This document shows, piece after piece, positions 43,733-52,330 of a stretch of 64,000 nucleotides of DNA; within the stretch, counting starts at the first letter, position 1, and every line of letters begins with the position of its first letter. Both the position numbers and the translations under genes were made by a program. The DNA comes from Kiritimatiellota bacterium B12222 (GTDB taxonomy: Bacteria; Verrucomicrobiota; Kiritimatiellia; SS1-B-03-39; UBA6053), in the NCBI GenBank assembly GCA_029719485.1, contig CP120722.1, positions 3,658,001-3,722,000 of the forward strand. The letters are read 5' to 3'. Below the pieces are notes generated by a model. The model saw only the letters and a program-made list of their open reading frames with translations. It searched no databases and was not told where the DNA came from.

Positions 43733-45082
43733 CTACACCTGAAAGTCTTCGTGGAATTGCAGGAGCCCCTGCTTCCTCAAGCCCCCTCGATATAAACGGG
43801 GATGCTGATCCGGTCCAAACAAGGCATGCGCGACCCGTTTGGTTTTAGAATTAAATGCTTCGTCAGGTAAGCAGGACCACAATTCTGGATGGGGCAAACC
43901 AGGGGCCACACAAATACGCCATGGCATCACGGCATTGATAAACAGCGTGCCCGCCCGTACGGGTCCCACCAATCGGGGATCCCCCGCCTTCCCTGTCGGA
44001 CAGGCCACCATCAATCGCTTCATCCCACCACGCACCCACTCCTTTTCAGACTGCCCCTCTCTTCTTAAAAAGAGCTGGGTCAACGAAATCTCATCCGCAA
44101 CCCATTGCGCCATGGCCCGAAAACGCAGTCGCGGATGGTTACCGGACCGACAATGATCCTGATGCCAACTCTCTGCAGCCAAAGCCCGATCCAAAAAGTG
44201 ATGTTGATGTGGCCACCATAAATCCCACAACTTTCGACAGCTGAACCAAAGCGGTAAACCAGCCTCCACCTCATCTGGGGGCAACAATCCGCCCGAGCCC
44301 AACAACAACGCATAAGCCACTTCCGGACGTTCACCGGACATGGCTTTCAACATTGATATCGGAATACACCTCGCCAAAGATTCCGCCGTATCCGCATTCT
44401 GTTTATAGCCCAAGCCCCGCATCAATGCCGCATACAAGGCCTGTTCTTCCCCTACGGCCTGAATCACGCGCGACATGCGCAACGCTTTTCGTCTCAAGCG
44501 TTCTTGTCCGGCCGCCTCTAACATCTCCGCGCACTCTTGTTCTGTTTTCGATTCGAAAAAAGCACGTAATCCCGATTTTGCCCCAGTCTGCTGCCAAGGA
44601 TAGGCACGCAAATCAATGCTATCAAAAAAGAAATGAGAGCGTTGATCCAACAAAGGCTTCAACGCCACCTCCTCACAAGCCCCAGGCAACAGCCCCTCCG
44701 GCAATTCCCCATGTTCATAACAGACATGCAAGCCCACCCGGGCATAACGGGGGTCACCGCTATGTCCATGATGTTTCCAATCCATGGGACGAATATGAAT
44801 CTCGATATCTCCCCGCACCCGACGCCCGCCCACCGACCATTCCGCATCTAAAAAATCGGGCCCGCTTTCCTGGTTCCACTGCCCCGGATGCAAAATCCGA
44901 ACCTCCTCCCCCCGCTCCGTTTCCAAAGGTTCAGGACGCAATCGGTTATCAAACCAAATACAGTGTAAATGCCGTTCCGAAAAGGGATCCCATCCCGGCT
45001 CAGGTTCGGCAACACCTTGCGCGTGCACCTGACGTAACTGCTGATACAGTTCAGCTTTTTCAAAAGAGTTTGTATGGTTCAT
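43733..45082 (-). CDS. DUF2851-family protein
   Basis: About 449 residues. The family core is visible: HCIWFDNRL, VRILHPGQWNQESGPDFLDAEW, GDIEIHIRPMDWKHHGHSGDPRY and VGLHVCYEHG, with conserved Asp, Glu and His that could bind metal. Members occur in Bacteroidota and Verrucomicrobiota; their function is not known to me, though the acidic and His-rich core is compatible with a nuclease-like active site. The second half is helical. The ATG at 45082 (MNHTNSF) is chosen over an earlier start that adds twelve unlike residues. Confidence 0.85.
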   Translation of the reverse strand: MNHTNSFEKAELYQQLRQVHAQGVAEPEPGWDPFSERHLHCIWFDNRLRPEPLETERGEEVRILHPGQWNQESGPDFLDAEWSVGGRRVRGDIEIHIRPMDWKHHGHSGDPRYARVGLHVCYEHGELPEGLLPGACEEVALKPLLDQRSHFFFDSIDLRAYPWQQTGAKSGLRAFFESKTEQECAEMLEAAGQERLRRKALRMSRVIQAVGEEQALYAALMRGLGYKQNADTAESLARCIPISMLKAMSGERPEVAYALLLGSGGLLPPDEVEAGLPLWFSCRKLWDLWWPHQHHFLDRALAAESWHQDHCRSGNHPRLRFRAMAQWVADEISLTQLFLRREGQSEKEWVRGGMKRLMVACPTGKAGDPRLVGPVRAGTLFINAVMPWRICVAPGLPHPELWSCLPDEAFNSKTKRVAHALFGPDQHPRLYRGGLRKQGLLQFHEDFQV

Positions 45083-45215
45083 ACTACTCGAAAGCGAGCC
45101 AGCCGGACATTTCCGCAAAAAACTGAACCTTTTTTTTCACCCCCACAATAATCCTACGCCGTCATCCCCACACCCAAGGGGTTATAGCCTTGAGTCGTCT
45201 TGGTGGGATTGCGCA

Positions 45216-46574
45216 TTACCCCAGTTGTTTTTTGAGGCGGACCCACACCCCATATCCGTAAATGACAGTGATAAACACCCCTGACCAGACTGAAATACAC
45301 GCCCCCCACCAAATCCCCAAATCCGACGGAATCATATGCGCCATCAGCACCGGCACCAACAACACCGGGGCAAGCACTTGACGGTACAGCCCGATCCAAA
45401 TGGCAAACATGGGCCGTTGCAACCCTTGCAGCACCGAGGTGATGGTAAACAACATCACATAGGCATAAAATGCCAACATCGATATGCGCAAACATCGGGC
45501 TCCAATGGCGATCACCTCGGGGTCATCGATAAACAGACTCATCCAAAACGGCGCAAAGATCGCCACCAACGGGCCGCCAACAATATAAATATATCCGCCA
45601 TAGCGTAAACAGACCCACAAGGTTTCCTGAATGCGATCCAAGCGTTTGGCCCCCAGACTGTGTCCGGTTAAGGTCATGGCCGCCGTATTCAACCCAATGG
45701 CCGGCAACAATGCAATTTGGTCAATGCGCATGGCCGTGCCAAAGGCGGCCAATACCGGAGTACCCAAATTCGCGGCGTAATAGGTGTATAAAAAGATGCC
45801 CGCGGCAATGGTCAACATATTGATCATGGCCGGTAAACCTTGCCCCATCAACCGACCTTGCAAGGCCAGCCGGGGGATCACCCCCGACCAGGGCACTCTG
45901 GCCAAAACGCCATGGCGCATAGCCATCACCCACATGTAGACCACCGTCAGTCCCTGCAACAAAACGGTCGCACGGGCGATCCCCGCAAATCCCATGGGCG
46001 ACAAGCCCCATCCCCCAAACACAAACCACAGGTCCAACACAATATTCAGCAGAAAGCCCACAATCAAAGAGTCGCGAAAAGGTCGGGTTTCCCCATGCGC
46101 ACTCAACATTCCATTCAAGGCCGACGACAACACAAAACAAGGCGTCCCCAAAAAAATCATGCGCATATAAGACGTCGCCAAAGTCAATTCTTCCCCCTTC
46201 ACCTGCATGATCCCCAAGAGTTGCGGGGTGTACACCCATCCCATCACCCCCACCCCCACGCTCATCCCCAAAGCAAAGAGTAAGGATTGAGCCCCCCATT
46301 TATGCTCCAAGTCATGATCTTCCGCACCCAAAGAATGACTCATCAGGGCTGCGGTGGCCGACTGACAGCCATGGCAAACCGCAATAATCAAGAAAAACAC
46401 TGGAAAAGAGGCACTTAGGGCCGCCAGAGCCGAGATCGATAACCGTCCTGCCGCCCAAGTATCCACCACATTGTACATGGTCTGAAAAAACATCCCGGTA
46501 ATCACCGGAATGGAAATCGATCGAACCAACACCGGAATCGGCTGATCTTTAAGGTGTGTACGGGAAGGAGGCAT
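45216..46574 (-). CDS. MATE-family multidrug/cation antiporter
   Basis: About 452 residues with twelve hydrophobic segments in two six-helix halves. The first half has PVITGMFFQTMYNVVDTWAAG and ALAALSASFPV, typical of MATE. The second half has GLPAMINMLTIAAG and AAFGTAMRIDQIALLPAIGLN, an NorM-like repeat of the first. It exports cationic compounds in exchange for Na+ or H+. No regulator is next to it; a non-coding spacer of about 130 bases separates it from the DUF2851 gene. Confidence 0.9.
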   Translation of the reverse strand: MPPSRTHLKDQPIPVLVRSISIPVITGMFFQTMYNVVDTWAAGRLSISALAALSASFPVFFLIIAVCHGCQSATAALMSHSLGAEDHDLEHKWGAQSLLFALGMSVGVGVMGWVYTPQLLGIMQVKGEELTLATSYMRMIFLGTPCFVLSSALNGMLSAHGETRPFRDSLIVGFLLNIVLDLWFVFGGWGLSPMGFAGIARATVLLQGLTVVYMWVMAMRHGVLARVPWSGVIPRLALQGRLMGQGLPAMINMLTIAAGIFLYTYYAANLGTPVLAAFGTAMRIDQIALLPAIGLNTAAMTLTGHSLGAKRLDRIQETLWVCLRYGGYIYIVGGPLVAIFAPFWMSLFIDDPEVIAIGARCLRISMLAFYAYVMLFTITSVLQGLQRPMFAIWIGLYRQVLAPVLLVPVLMAHMIPSDLGIWWGACISVWSGVFITVIYGYGVWVRLKKQLG

Positions 46575-46697
46575 AAGTTCGAACGACAAAAAGGACAAGG
46601 AGAGCCCATTCTCTATGCCTAAAATTCAATTTTGGAAATCTGAAAAGGCAACTGTTTAAGATTGGAATCGGGTTCTAACTCTGTACGAAAACCTTAT

Positions 46698-47576
46698 ATG
46701 AAAATTTCTACGATGGTGTCGCAGCTCAGTGTATCTGCAAGTTTACTCCTCTTTCTGAATGCATGCGCCCCCCAAACTCCGGTGGCGAAAGCCAAAGCCA
46801 CGGCCATCCCCGTGCCACAATCCACGCCACGGCCACAGGTACAGACAACCACCGCCCTGCCCCAACCTACAGAAGCGATTGTAAACCCTACCCCGGCTCC
46901 TGTCACCTTTGACCCTCGCAACCCGGATTGGGACCTGAGATATCAAGAGTTATACCAAGAATTTGCAGAGAAATTTACCCCACCCACCCCCGGGGATACC
47001 GTCACCGTCACCTTGCTCAATGGCCGGAGCATCAACGCGACCCTCCTGCAGGTGAATGAAAACGATCTGGCCCTGGACATGGCAAACGGCGTGATCACTT
47101 ATAATCTCGAAAGCCTGAGCCCTGAATCAGCGGCGACCTTCTTTCGTTCTGCCTATGCAGAAAAGCAAGCACGTGCACAAGGAAGTCTCGAATTTCGTCG
47201 TTGGGAAGTCGAATCAAAAATAGGCTTCATTCCCACCACACCCCCACCCCCAACCGTGACCGATCAAGAAATCAATGTGGCCTTAGGCGGAGTGCCCTCA
47301 ACGGGCAACACCAGCACCCCACGCAGTGGTCCCCCCGTAAATGAAGGTCCCTACGACCAAGTAACTCAAGTGGTAGACTACATTCGAAAAAACGCAGCCC
47401 TGCCCAACTCTCTACGCATCAAAAACTGGGGAAAAGTTGAACCCCATAAAAGCGGATATAAAGTACGGGTGCAATACAGCCTCGAATCCGCCGGCGGATT
47501 TGGTCTCAGCCATGAAGATATGATGTTCTTTATGACCGCAAATGGTCGCGTGTATCGCAAAGCCGCTGTGAAGTAA
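46698..47576 (+). CDS. Predicted lipoprotein of unknown function
   Basis: About 292 residues. A type II signal (hydrophobic SVSASLLLFLNAC with lipobox LNAC) is followed by a Pro/Thr/Ala-rich linker of about 55 residues. A beta-rich domain follows (DTVTVTLLNGRSINATLLQVNENDLAL, in parts; TYNLESLSPESAATFF), which resembles a small SH3-like or Sm-like unit. A Pro-rich stretch and a C-terminal domain (VDYIRKNAALPNSLRIKNWGKVE, in parts; YKVRVQYSLESAGGF) complete it. It starts opposite the divergent MATE gene. The ATG at 46698 gives the signal directly; the earlier start at 46662 is weaker. Confidence 0.7.
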   Translation: MKISTMVSQLSVSASLLLFLNACAPQTPVAKAKATAIPVPQSTPRPQVQTTTALPQPTEAIVNPTPAPVTFDPRNPDWDLRYQELYQEFAEKFTPPTPGDTVTVTLLNGRSINATLLQVNENDLALDMANGVITYNLESLSPESAATFFRSAYAEKQARAQGSLEFRRWEVESKIGFIPTTPPPPTVTDQEINVALGGVPSTGNTSTPRSGPPVNEGPYDQVTQVVDYIRKNAALPNSLRIKNWGKVEPHKSGYKVRVQYSLESAGGFGLSHEDMMFFMTANGRVYRKAAVK

Positions 47577-47660
47577 GGGCGAAAGGGATTTAAAGACCTC
47601 CCGGGTTTCTTTCGAATCCAACCAGCCCCATCTGAGCGCTATTCACTCAGCACCTGCTTA

Positions 47661-48296
47661 TTATGGCCCCACCGTACTAAAACTTTCATCCAGATAAGCC
47701 ACCCATCGGGTACCATCTTTTGGATTGGGAATCCGCCCCTCTAATACCGGACTCGTCCCCCACTCACTTTCGGGAGGCATTTCCCGCAGCATCAAACGAT
47801 AACTGGGTGCATCTTTCGAGAGTTGACGAGGATCGTAGAGTAAATACACGGGGGCGTACCCCTTTTCTACCAACTCCTCCAACTTGACCGGCATGCGACC
47901 CTGATCGCGGTGAAAGGTTTTAATGTGACGCACCCACACCCGCATTTGCTCCTGACTCTGCTCCACCATGGGTTCAGAGGTATCCGCATCACGCGCCGGC
48001 AAGGCAAAAATCATCATCATCGGTACCATCACTAACCAAAACAGCACCGAAAAAGCGCCTGTAATACTCCCCGTCATCGCTTGACCGTAAACCGACCCCT
48101 GAGGTTTTTTAGTTAAAATAAGCATCCCCAACGCCACAGACATCACGCCCAACAACAAGGCAGGAAATGTGATCATCATCGTCGGTCCCCAGGCCCGTGT
48201 TTTTTCCATGACCGCAATCCCCGGAATAAAAAAAGCCAAAGATAAAAAGCCAAAGAATAAAGGCAATAAAGGGAAAGGTTTACGTAGGTAATTCAT
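47661..48296 (-). CDS. Membrane protein with C-terminal soluble domain, unknown
   Basis: A 211-residue protein with three TM segments (near residues 8-27, 38-60 and 75-98) followed by a soluble domain of about 100 residues (QMRVWVRHIKTFHRDQGRMPVKLEELVEKGY, in parts; LYDPRQL; TRWVAYLDESF). The FHRDQGRMPVKLEEL pattern is reminiscent of pilin-like or type II secretion pseudopilin sequences that pair a helix with a PxxLEEL turn, but the N-terminus has no prepilin site. It is transcribed with maf and sufE upstream, 10 bases away. No function assigned. Confidence 0.6.
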   Translation of the reverse strand: MNYLRKPFPLLPLFFGFLSLAFFIPGIAVMEKTRAWGPTMMITFPALLLGVMSVALGMLILTKKPQGSVYGQAMTGSITGAFSVLFWLVMVPMMMIFALPARDADTSEPMVEQSQEQMRVWVRHIKTFHRDQGRMPVKLEELVEKGYAPVYLLYDPRQLSKDAPSYRLMLREMPPESEWGTSPVLEGRIPNPKDGTRWVAYLDESFSTVGP

Positions 48297-48305
48297 ATCT
48301 GCTGC

Positions 48306-48860
48306 TTAAGTTTGATTCAAAAATTCGATCACTTGCGCCAGGGGCAAGCCCACCACATTACTATAACTGCCCACAATCGACGCCACAAAACCGGCCGCTC
48401 CACTTTGAATACCGTAGGCCCCAGCCTTATCCATCGGATCTCCACTCGCGACATACGCACGAATTTCCTCCGCCGAAAGTACTCGAAAACAAACTGAAGT
48501 TCTCACACAAGTACTGATCTCAGGTCCAACAGATCCACACAACGCAAAACCCGTCATCACCTCATGCGACCGACCGGAAAGAGCCGTCAACATGCGCACC
48601 GCATCCGCTTCATCTTGAGGTTTACCTAAAACCTCCCCCTCCAACACCACCACAGTATCCGCAGCCAACACCCGGGATTCAGGAAAATCTTGTGCCACCG
48701 CTTGCGCTTTCAGTTTGGATAAGCGCAACACCATCGCCTCAGCCCCTTCATGACGCAAAGGACTCTCATCAACATCAGCAGAGCGTTGCTCAAATTCAAG
48801 CCCTGCACTACGCAACAATTCTGCCCGACGGGGAGATGCGGAGGCCAGAACCAGTTTCAT
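48306..48860 (-). CDS. maf: Maf-family nucleotide pyrophosphatase
   Basis: About 184 residues. SASPRRAELL near the N-terminus, VLAADTVVVLEG and the QDEADAVRMLTALSGRSHEVMTG segment (in parts) are typical. So is AYGIQSGAAGFV with GSYSNVVGLPL. Maf proteins hydrolyse non-canonical or excess nucleoside triphosphates (dTTP/UTP type). The ATG at 48860 overlaps the sufE stop by ATGA, so the two genes are coupled. Confidence 0.92.
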   Translation of the reverse strand: MKLVLASASPRRAELLRSAGLEFEQRSADVDESPLRHEGAEAMVLRLSKLKAQAVAQDFPESRVLAADTVVVLEGEVLGKPQDEADAVRMLTALSGRSHEVMTGFALCGSVGPEISTCVRTSVCFRVLSAEEIRAYVASGDPMDKAGAYGIQSGAAGFVASIVGSYSNVVGLPLAQVIEFLNQT

Positions 48861-49270
48861 GCGGCGGCGGTCGCGTAGGCCCAAATCGTTTGAATCATCG
48901 ACTTAAAGCCATTGCTTCGAGTCATGGTCAGCTTGGACATCAAGCCGATCTTCTCCAAAAACACCAAATCAGACCCTAAAATCTCGTCCGGTTTCCGATC
49001 CTGATACACTCGCAACAACACCGCGATCAATCCCTGCACAATCAAGGCATCACTCTCCGCCTCCAAATGCATTTTTCCCTCCTGCATATCCGCATACAAC
49101 CACACCTGAGACTGACAGCCCTTCACTTTATGGGCATCATCCTTGTAAGCCGGGGTCATGGGGCTCAGCTCCCGCCCTAACTCAATAATGTGTGCATATT
49201 TTTCCTGCCAATCTTCAAAGAAGGCAAATTCATCAATTAACTCTTGTTGGGCTTCAGCTATCGTACTCAT
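48857..49270 (-). CDS. sufE: Cysteine desulfuration protein SufE
   Basis: SufE takes sulfur from SufS for iron-sulfur cluster assembly. It has 137 residues from the ATG at 49270. The acceptor Cys52 is in KVKGCQSQVWLYAD, matching the position in E. coli SufE, and DALIVQGLIAVLLRVYQ and the C-terminal SNGFKSMIQTIW are typical. An earlier in-frame start would add a hydrophobic stretch unlike SufE. No sufS or suf operon is seen here. It overlaps maf. Confidence 0.94.
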   Translation of the reverse strand: MSTIAEAQQELIDEFAFFEDWQEKYAHIIELGRELSPMTPAYKDDAHKVKGCQSQVWLYADMQEGKMHLEAESDALIVQGLIAVLLRVYQDRKPDEILGSDLVFLEKIGLMSKLTMTRSNGFKSMIQTIWAYATAAA

Positions 49271-49562
49271 AAGGCGCAACATAGGCCCAACAAAAAACAA
49301 GTCAACCAAGGAGCAAACGAAAGCAGGAACACAGCATTCCCACAGCACAAAAATGTGAGCGCATGGCTGCGTGTAGTAATCTCACACAGAACTTCTCCGG
49401 ATACCCTCACTCTTCAGTCCTGTGAAAATGAGGGGACTTCCCCACTCATATCTCCAATTCCGTCAAAAAATATTCTTAAAGAAACTACGTAATACCATTG
49501 ACAAAATAATCTTTTTTGCTCTACTTACTCTTAACAATCACCACGTACCCCAACAATTTATT

Positions 49563-50255
49563 ATGAACAAAATTCACGGTAATATTCTACTTACAACAGC
49601 ATGTTTTTGCTTTTCAGCACTCAGTACGGCCGCGCCCATCACCCTGAGTGCCACGGATGACAATTATGTGTATACGGGTGATAAAGACACCAATTATAAT
49701 TCCGAAAATTCGCAAATCTTAGTGAAAAATGCGACTTCGAATGACCGGATCGGCTTTGTGAAATTTGATTTAAGTGCTGTAATCGGCAGTATTGATCTCA
49801 GTCAGGGTGCAACCCTGAACCTGACCTTCTCGCAAATGGGCAATGGGGGATCTGGCGACACGGCGACCTTCACCTTTGCCGCACTGGAAACAGTTGGCGC
49901 AAATAATGAAGACTGGGATGAAACCACAGTTACCTACAACTCCCGTCCCACAGGCACCTTCACAGACCTCGGGACGGATTATAACTGGTCTTACAACGCC
50001 AGTAATGCGCCGCATGCTGTGACGATCACTGATCTCACCGACTACGTACATGCAGACAACACCGTGACATTTCGAATTTTCGGACCGCAACTTCCAGACA
50101 CCGGGAACAATCCTTACTGGCATTCCAGTGAAGCCACCACCGCAGCCTATCGCCCCTCTTTGACCGTAATCCCCGAGGCCTCCACCTTAGGCCTCATGGC
50201 CATCGGCATGATCGCGGTTATCGGCCTCAGTCGCCGGCGCAAAGTTGCCGCTTAA
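49563..50255 (+). CDS. PEP-CTERM protein with DNRLRE-type domain
   Basis: A 230-residue exported protein. Signal peptide (ILLTTACFCFSALSTAAP, cut near TAA), then a beta domain with TLSATDDNYVYTGDKDTNYN (in parts), DRIGFVKFDLSAV and WDETTVTYNSRP, the DNRLRE domain pattern. The C-terminal signal is VIPEASTLGLMAIGMIAVIG with a basic SRRRKVAA end. The ATG at 49563 gives the signal; the earlier in-frame ATG would add 47 residues unlike a signal. A terminator follows. Likely a surface or matrix protein sorted by exosortase. Confidence 0.87.
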   Translation: MNKIHGNILLTTACFCFSALSTAAPITLSATDDNYVYTGDKDTNYNSENSQILVKNATSNDRIGFVKFDLSAVIGSIDLSQGATLNLTFSQMGNGGSGDTATFTFAALETVGANNEDWDETTVTYNSRPTGTFTDLGTDYNWSYNASNAPHAVTITDLTDYVHADNTVTFRIFGPQLPDTGNNPYWHSSEATTAAYRPSLTVIPEASTLGLMAIGMIAVIGLSRRRKVAA

Positions 50256-50281
50256 GATCTCAGATCGTTGATACCATCATC

Positions 50282-50318
50282 CCCCGCCACCCACACCCTT
50301 GGGTCGCGGGGTTTCTTT
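50282..50318 (+). terminator. Terminator of the DNRLRE PEP-CTERM gene
   Basis: A two-part stem (CCCCGC then ACCCA, pairing with TGGGT then GCGGGG, one C-C mismatch) runs into TTTCTTTT about 30 bases after the stop. Confidence 0.78.
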
Positions 50319-50373
50319 TGCTTTCCTCCCGCTGTGGATTGACCTCCATCCCCTTTTTTCATAGGAACTCCAC

Positions 50374-51267
50374 ATGAACATTCTCCGCCGCAGTATTCTC
50401 TCCGTCCCGGGTCACCGGATTTCCATGCACGAAAAAGCCACCACATCCGCCGCGGATGTGATCATGCTGGATCTGGAAGACAGCTGTCCGCCTGCAGAAA
50501 AAGTAGCCGCCCGTGCACTCATCGCATCCTCCATCCAAAATTTAGCGTGGCAGGGCAAAACCCTCACCGTTCGCATCAACGACTTGGCTGGCCCCTTCGC
50601 CCTTCAGGATGTATTGACCCTCATCCCCGAAATCGGCCATCAAATCGACACCCTCGTAGTACCCAAAGTCGAATCGGCCGCCCAAATTCACTATTTAGAC
50701 CATTTACTCACCGCACTGAATTGCAATCTGGGTATTGAACCCATTATCGAAAGTGCCCAAGCCCTGCGTGACGCCTCGGAAATTGCCGCTGCCTCCCCTC
50801 GCATCCGCTGCCTCGTTTTTGGGATTGCCGATTACTCTGCCAGCATCAATATGCCCCTTAGTTCCATCTCCGGTCACGGCGAAAATGACGGCATCTATCC
50901 CGGTGACCCGCTGCACTTTGTCTACAGCCGCCTGATCATGTGCGGTAAAGCTGCTGGCCTCAAAGTGATCGACGCCCCCTATGGCAACTTCCGGGATCCC
51001 GAGGGATTGAACAGTTCAGCTGCCCGCAGTCGTGCCCTAGGTTTCGATGGTAAATGGTGCATTCATCCCGCTCAACTTGACGCCGTAAATGCAGCCTTTT
51101 CTCCAAATCCCGAAGAAATCGAACGCGCACAAAAAGTACTTGCCGCGTTTAAAACCGCCCTCGAGGCAGGACGTGGCGCAGCCGCCATTGGCGACTCCAT
51201 GATCGACCAAGCCTCTGTCCGCATGGCCGAAGATGTCATGGCGCGCGCAGAAGCCGCCAAAGCGTAA
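50374..51267 (+). CDS. HpcH/CitE-family lyase (malyl-CoA or citrate-lyase-beta-like)
   Basis: A 297-residue TIM-barrel protein. RRSILSVPGHRISMHEKA near the start binds the CoA moiety in relatives. DVIMLDLEDSCPPAEK carries the catalytic acid/metal Glu-Asp, VRINDL the Arg, and VVPKVESAAQ and IIESAQALRDA the second metal Glu. FDGKWCIHPAQLDAVN is the family C-terminal hallmark. Members cleave malyl-CoA, methylmalyl-CoA, citramalyl-CoA or citryl substrates; the present specificity cannot be told from the sequence. AGGA before the ATG gives a good ribosome site. Confidence 0.83.
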   Translation: MNILRRSILSVPGHRISMHEKATTSAADVIMLDLEDSCPPAEKVAARALIASSIQNLAWQGKTLTVRINDLAGPFALQDVLTLIPEIGHQIDTLVVPKVESAAQIHYLDHLLTALNCNLGIEPIIESAQALRDASEIAAASPRIRCLVFGIADYSASINMPLSSISGHGENDGIYPGDPLHFVYSRLIMCGKAAGLKVIDAPYGNFRDPEGLNSSAARSRALGFDGKWCIHPAQLDAVNAAFSPNPEEIERAQKVLAAFKTALEAGRGAAAIGDSMIDQASVRMAEDVMARAEAAKA

Positions 51268-51269
51268 TC

Positions 51270-51315
51270 CATTCCGAGCGTCGGAACGCCCGCGTCCTCT
51301 TCTTCCGATCCTCGG
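51270..51315. repeat. Pair of triloop hairpins with the same stem
   Basis: TTCCGA-GCG-TCGGAA (51270-51284) and TTCCGA-TCC-TCGGAA (51301-51315) stand 31 bases apart in the spacer after the lyase gene. The stems are identical and the loops differ. They share the 3-base loop plan of the other intergenic hairpins but lack the GGCTC tail. Confidence 0.75.
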
Positions 51316-51382
51316 AACCCTACAAGCCCCCTAGCTATTCTATACTCTTTACAATTTAGACCGCCTGTAATAAAATTGGCGG

Positions 51383-52330
51383 ATGAGAAACTCCTCCAAG
51401 GTCCTTTTGAGCGTACTACTGCTCTTTCCCTTCATCATTCCTGCTGTATTAATTAATTCACTGGATGGATCAGGAAATACCACCGCCCCCCTGGGTGGCC
51501 AAGGATGGAACTATGTGGGTCGCATTACAGGTTCCGCAACCTCCAGCGTCACCTATGTCGGCAACAATTGGTTCATCACCGCCAACCATGTTAAAGTTTC
51601 CGATACCCCCACCTCCATCTATTTTAATGGCCACACTCACAACATCACCCAATGGAGCAACCAACTGTCCTACGGGATGTATAACGCGGATTTAGTAATG
51701 TTTCGAGTAGATGGAAGTATTGCCGTACCGAATATTACCTTACATTCAGATCCTATCGTATCAGGAACCAACGTCACGATGATCGGGAACGGACGCAATC
51801 GCCAAGTCCCCTTGACCACCTGGCATATCGGCACAGACCCCGGCACGGATGTGTGGAGCGAAAGCGTGTCTCCTGACACCGACCTTACCCGAGAGGGCTA
51901 TAAGTGGGGCACGGGAAGCAGTAAACGTTGGGGCACCAATGAGGTGGCTTTATCTAACTTACTCCTTAACGATGGCTATGGTACATCCGTGATGTTCTCC
52001 ACGACCTTCGACGACGCAGGCGGCAGCAATGAAGCCCAAGGCGCGACTTATGATTCCGGAGGTGGCGTGTTCATCCAAAATGGATCAGCGTGGGAACTGG
52101 CGGGCATGATGGTGGCCGTCGATCGCCATATCGGACAACCTGCTTCCACCAGCGTCTACGGAAATCCCACCTACAGCGTAGACCTTTCCTACTATCAGGC
52201 CGAAATTGAGAGCATCCTCGTGATACCTGAGGTCAGCTCTTTGCAGCTGAGCTCGCTAATGCTTTTAGTATGTGCCCTCATATGCTGCCGCTTAAAAAAA
52301 TCTCCCAAGCCCAATGCTCCTCAAACCTGA
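51383..52330 (+). CDS. Trypsin-like serine protease with PEP-CTERM anchor
   Basis: A 315-residue exported protein. Signal (KVLLSVLLLFPFIIPAV) and then a chymotrypsin-fold pattern: the His in NNWFITANHVK, the Asp in YNADLVMFRV and the Ser in TYDSGGGVFIQ, in the right order for a catalytic triad (GDSGGP is altered to YDSGGG). The C-terminus is a PEP-CTERM-like tripartite signal (VIPEVSSLQLSSLMLLVCAL, then RLKK), with PEV in place of PEP. The end overlaps the PL11 gene by 17 bases. A surface-anchored protease is the simplest reading; substrates unknown. Confidence 0.78.
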   Translation: MRNSSKVLLSVLLLFPFIIPAVLINSLDGSGNTTAPLGGQGWNYVGRITGSATSSVTYVGNNWFITANHVKVSDTPTSIYFNGHTHNITQWSNQLSYGMYNADLVMFRVDGSIAVPNITLHSDPIVSGTNVTMIGNGRNRQVPLTTWHIGTDPGTDVWSESVSPDTDLTREGYKWGTGSSKRWGTNEVALSNLLLNDGYGTSVMFSTTFDDAGGSNEAQGATYDSGGGVFIQNGSAWELAGMMVAVDRHIGQPASTSVYGNPTYSVDLSYYQAEIESILVIPEVSSLQLSSLMLLVCALICCRLKKSPKPNAPQT

